NCBI GenBank assembly: GCA_016861185.1
Contig: BOKW01000005.1
Span: 1 to 64,000, forward strand
DNA: 64,000 bases
Source of the DNA: Betaproteobacteria bacterium
GTDB taxonomy: Bacteria > Pseudomonadota > Gammaproteobacteria > Burkholderiales > Burkholderiaceae_F
Direction of reading: 5' to 3'
Within the stretch, counting starts at the first letter, position 1; every line of letters begins with the position of its first letter. Made by a program: the position numbers and the translations under genes. Positions 62,748 to 64,000 of the stretch are shown in pieces. The notes beneath the pieces were generated by a model. The model ran no database searches. It was given only the letters and a program-made list of their open reading frames with translations, and was not told the origin of the DNA.

Positions 62748-64000
62748 TCAGAACTTGTACGCGGACTCGCCGTGGTACGTCGTGTCGAGCCCTTCGCGTT
62801 CCTCTTCCTCGGCGACGCGCACGCCGACGACCGCCTTGACGATCAGGAGCGCAACGTAGGACACGATCGCCGACAGCACGATCGCGGTCAGCACGCCCTG
62901 GAACTGGATCCACACCTGCGACGCGATGCCGGGGAAGTCGGCCGGGTCGCCGCACTTGTTGGTGACGTAGTTGCAGATCCCCAGGCCGCCGAGCGCGGGC
63001 GAAGCGAACACGCCCGTCAGCAGCGCGCCGACGATGCCGCCGACGCCGTGCACGCCGAAGACGTCGAGCGCGTCGTCCGCACCGAGCATCTTCTTCAGCC
63101 CGGTGACGCCCCAGAAGCAGAGCACGCCGGCGACGAGTCCGATCACCAGCGCGCCGCCCACGCCGACGAAGCCGCACGCCGGCGTGATCGCCACGAGCCC
63201 CGCCACCGCGCCCGACGCCGCACCGAGCATCGAGGGCTTGCCTTTGATCATCCACTCGGCGAAGGTCCAGGACAGCACCGCGCCGGCGGTCGCGAGCAGC
63301 GTGTTGACGAAGGCGAGCGCGGCCACGCCGTTGGCCTCGAGGTTGGAGCCGGCGTTGAAGCCGAACCAGCCCACCCACAGCAGCGCGGCGCCGACCATCG
63401 TCAACGTCAGGTTGTGCGGCGCGAGCGATTCCTTGCCGTAGCCGATCCGCTTGCCGAGGAAGTACGCGGTCACCAGGCCCGCGACACCGGCGTTGATGTG
63501 AACGACCGTGCCGCCGGCGAAGTCGAGCGCGCCCTTGGCCCACAGCCAGCCCGCCGCCGCGCCGACCGCTGCGAGCGTGGCCTCGTCCTTGATCGCGTCG
63601 GGACCGTCCCAGTACCACACCATGTGCGCCATCGGCAGGTAGCTGAACGTGAACCAGATGACCATGAACAGCAGCACCGCGCTGAACTTCATCCGCTCCG
63701 CGTAGCTGCCGACGATCAGCGCGCAGGTGATCGCCGCGAAGGTGCACTGGAAGGCCACGAACAGCAGCTCCGGGATGTAGGTGTCCTTGCTGAAGGTCGC
63801 GCCCGCCGATTCGGGCGTCACGCCCGACAGGAACAGCTTCGACAGTCCGCCGATGAAGGGCGAGCCGCCGGTGAACGCCAGCGAGTAGCCATAGATCACC
63901 CACAGCACCGAAATCAGCGCGAAGGTGACGAACACCTGCATCAGCACCGAGAGCATGTTCTTCGAGCGGACCAGCCCCCCGTAGAACAGCGCGAGCCCCG
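62748..64000 (-). CDS. amtB: ammonium transporter, N-terminus cut by window edge
   Basis: The frame remains open to the last base (GLALFYGGLVRSKNML), so the first membrane segments are outside. The remaining 417 residues hold AmtB features: HMVWYWDG, the conserved pore His in VVHINAGVAGLVTA and NLTLTMVGAALLWVGWFGFN. DDALDVFGVHGVGGIVGALL and the C-terminal cytoplasmic tail LDTTYHGESAYKF follow. An insertion with a Cys pair (GICNYVTNKCGDPADFP) occurs in the loop between late helices, as in other betaproteobacterial AmtB. The glnK gene normally preceding it is not in the window. Confidence 0.96.
   Translation of the reverse strand, partial: GLALFYGGLVRSKNMLSVLMQVFVTFALISVLWVIYGYSLAFTGGSPFIGGLSKLFLSGVTPESAGATFSKDTYIPELLFVAFQCTFAAITCALIVGSYAERMKFSAVLLFMVIWFTFSYLPMAHMVWYWDGPDAIKDEATLAAVGAAAGWLWAKGALDFAGGTVVHINAGVAGLVTAYFLGKRIGYGKESLAPHNLTLTMVGAALLWVGWFGFNAGSNLEANGVAALAFVNTLLATAGAVLSWTFAEWMIKGKPSMLGAASGAVAGLVAITPACGFVGVGGALVIGLVAGVLCFWGVTGLKKMLGADDALDVFGVHGVGGIVGALLTGVFASPALGGLGICNYVTNKCGDPADFPGIASQVWIQFQGVLTAIVLSAIVSYVALLIVKAVVGVRVAEEEEREGLDTTYHGESAYKF

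Overview
This 64 kb window is a high-GC bacterial chromosome segment. Gene content and order point to a betaproteobacterium close to Burkholderiales. The markers are amtB-gshA-gshB-EIIA-ptsH-ptsI, metX-metW, mreBCD-mrdA-rodA-rlpA, gatCAB, dat-ybeD-lipB-lipA, birA-coaX and rsmI/lpoA/yraN/dolP. I saw no rRNA, tRNA, CRISPR array or prophage. Both ends cut genes: a large FAD/Fe-S oxidoreductase at position 1 and amtB at position 64000.

Layout. 1-15.2 kb is mostly housekeeping: oxidoreductase and HIT protein, cofactor genes (coaX, birA), a VanZ protein, small 2Fe-2S protein and hydrolase, then dat-ybeD-lipB-lipA for lipoate, a TlpA-type thioredoxin, a DUF4197 protein and an ATP-grasp enzyme. 15.2-20.2 kb is an accessory island with lower GC and different codon use. 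It holds a well-formed integron attC site, two overlapping small genes before it, an orphan ORF after it, an antitoxin gene followed by a frameshifted toxin, a duplicated 3' end of the neighbouring ATP-grasp gene, an IS3-family transposase remnant and several small orphan genes. 20.2-33 kb holds OsmC, GST and DJ-1 genes, a LemA/M48 peptidase pair, a CHASE2/exported protein/M48 peptidase operon, and the rsmI, lpoA, yraN and BON-lipoprotein envelope cluster. 33-44.2 kb, all on the minus strand, carries a membrane Ser/Thr kinase, an M20 peptidase and the complete rod-shape cluster mreB-mreC-mreD-mrdA-rodA-SPOR lipoprotein-rlpA. 44.4-48.8 kb is gatC-gatA-TPR gene-gatB. 48.8-55.5 kb is mixed: DUF4382 lipoprotein, pyrE, xth, a third M48 peptidase, an AmpG-like permease and a cupin. 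55.5-64 kb carries metX-metW behind a promoter, an apparent SAM-II riboswitch and a terminator, then ptsI-ptsH-EIIA-gshB-gshA and amtB.

The chromosome is rich in short dispersed repeats: polyC/polyG hairpins, CTCTCCC/GGGAGAGG hairpins, (ATTGCGG)n runs and GTCGAAGG palindromes. Two lie inside genes and are translated in frame, in lipB and rlpA. The most notable items are the lone attC, the SAM-II-like leader of metX, the repeat insertion in lipB, the ATP-grasp 3'-end duplication and the frameshifted toxin.
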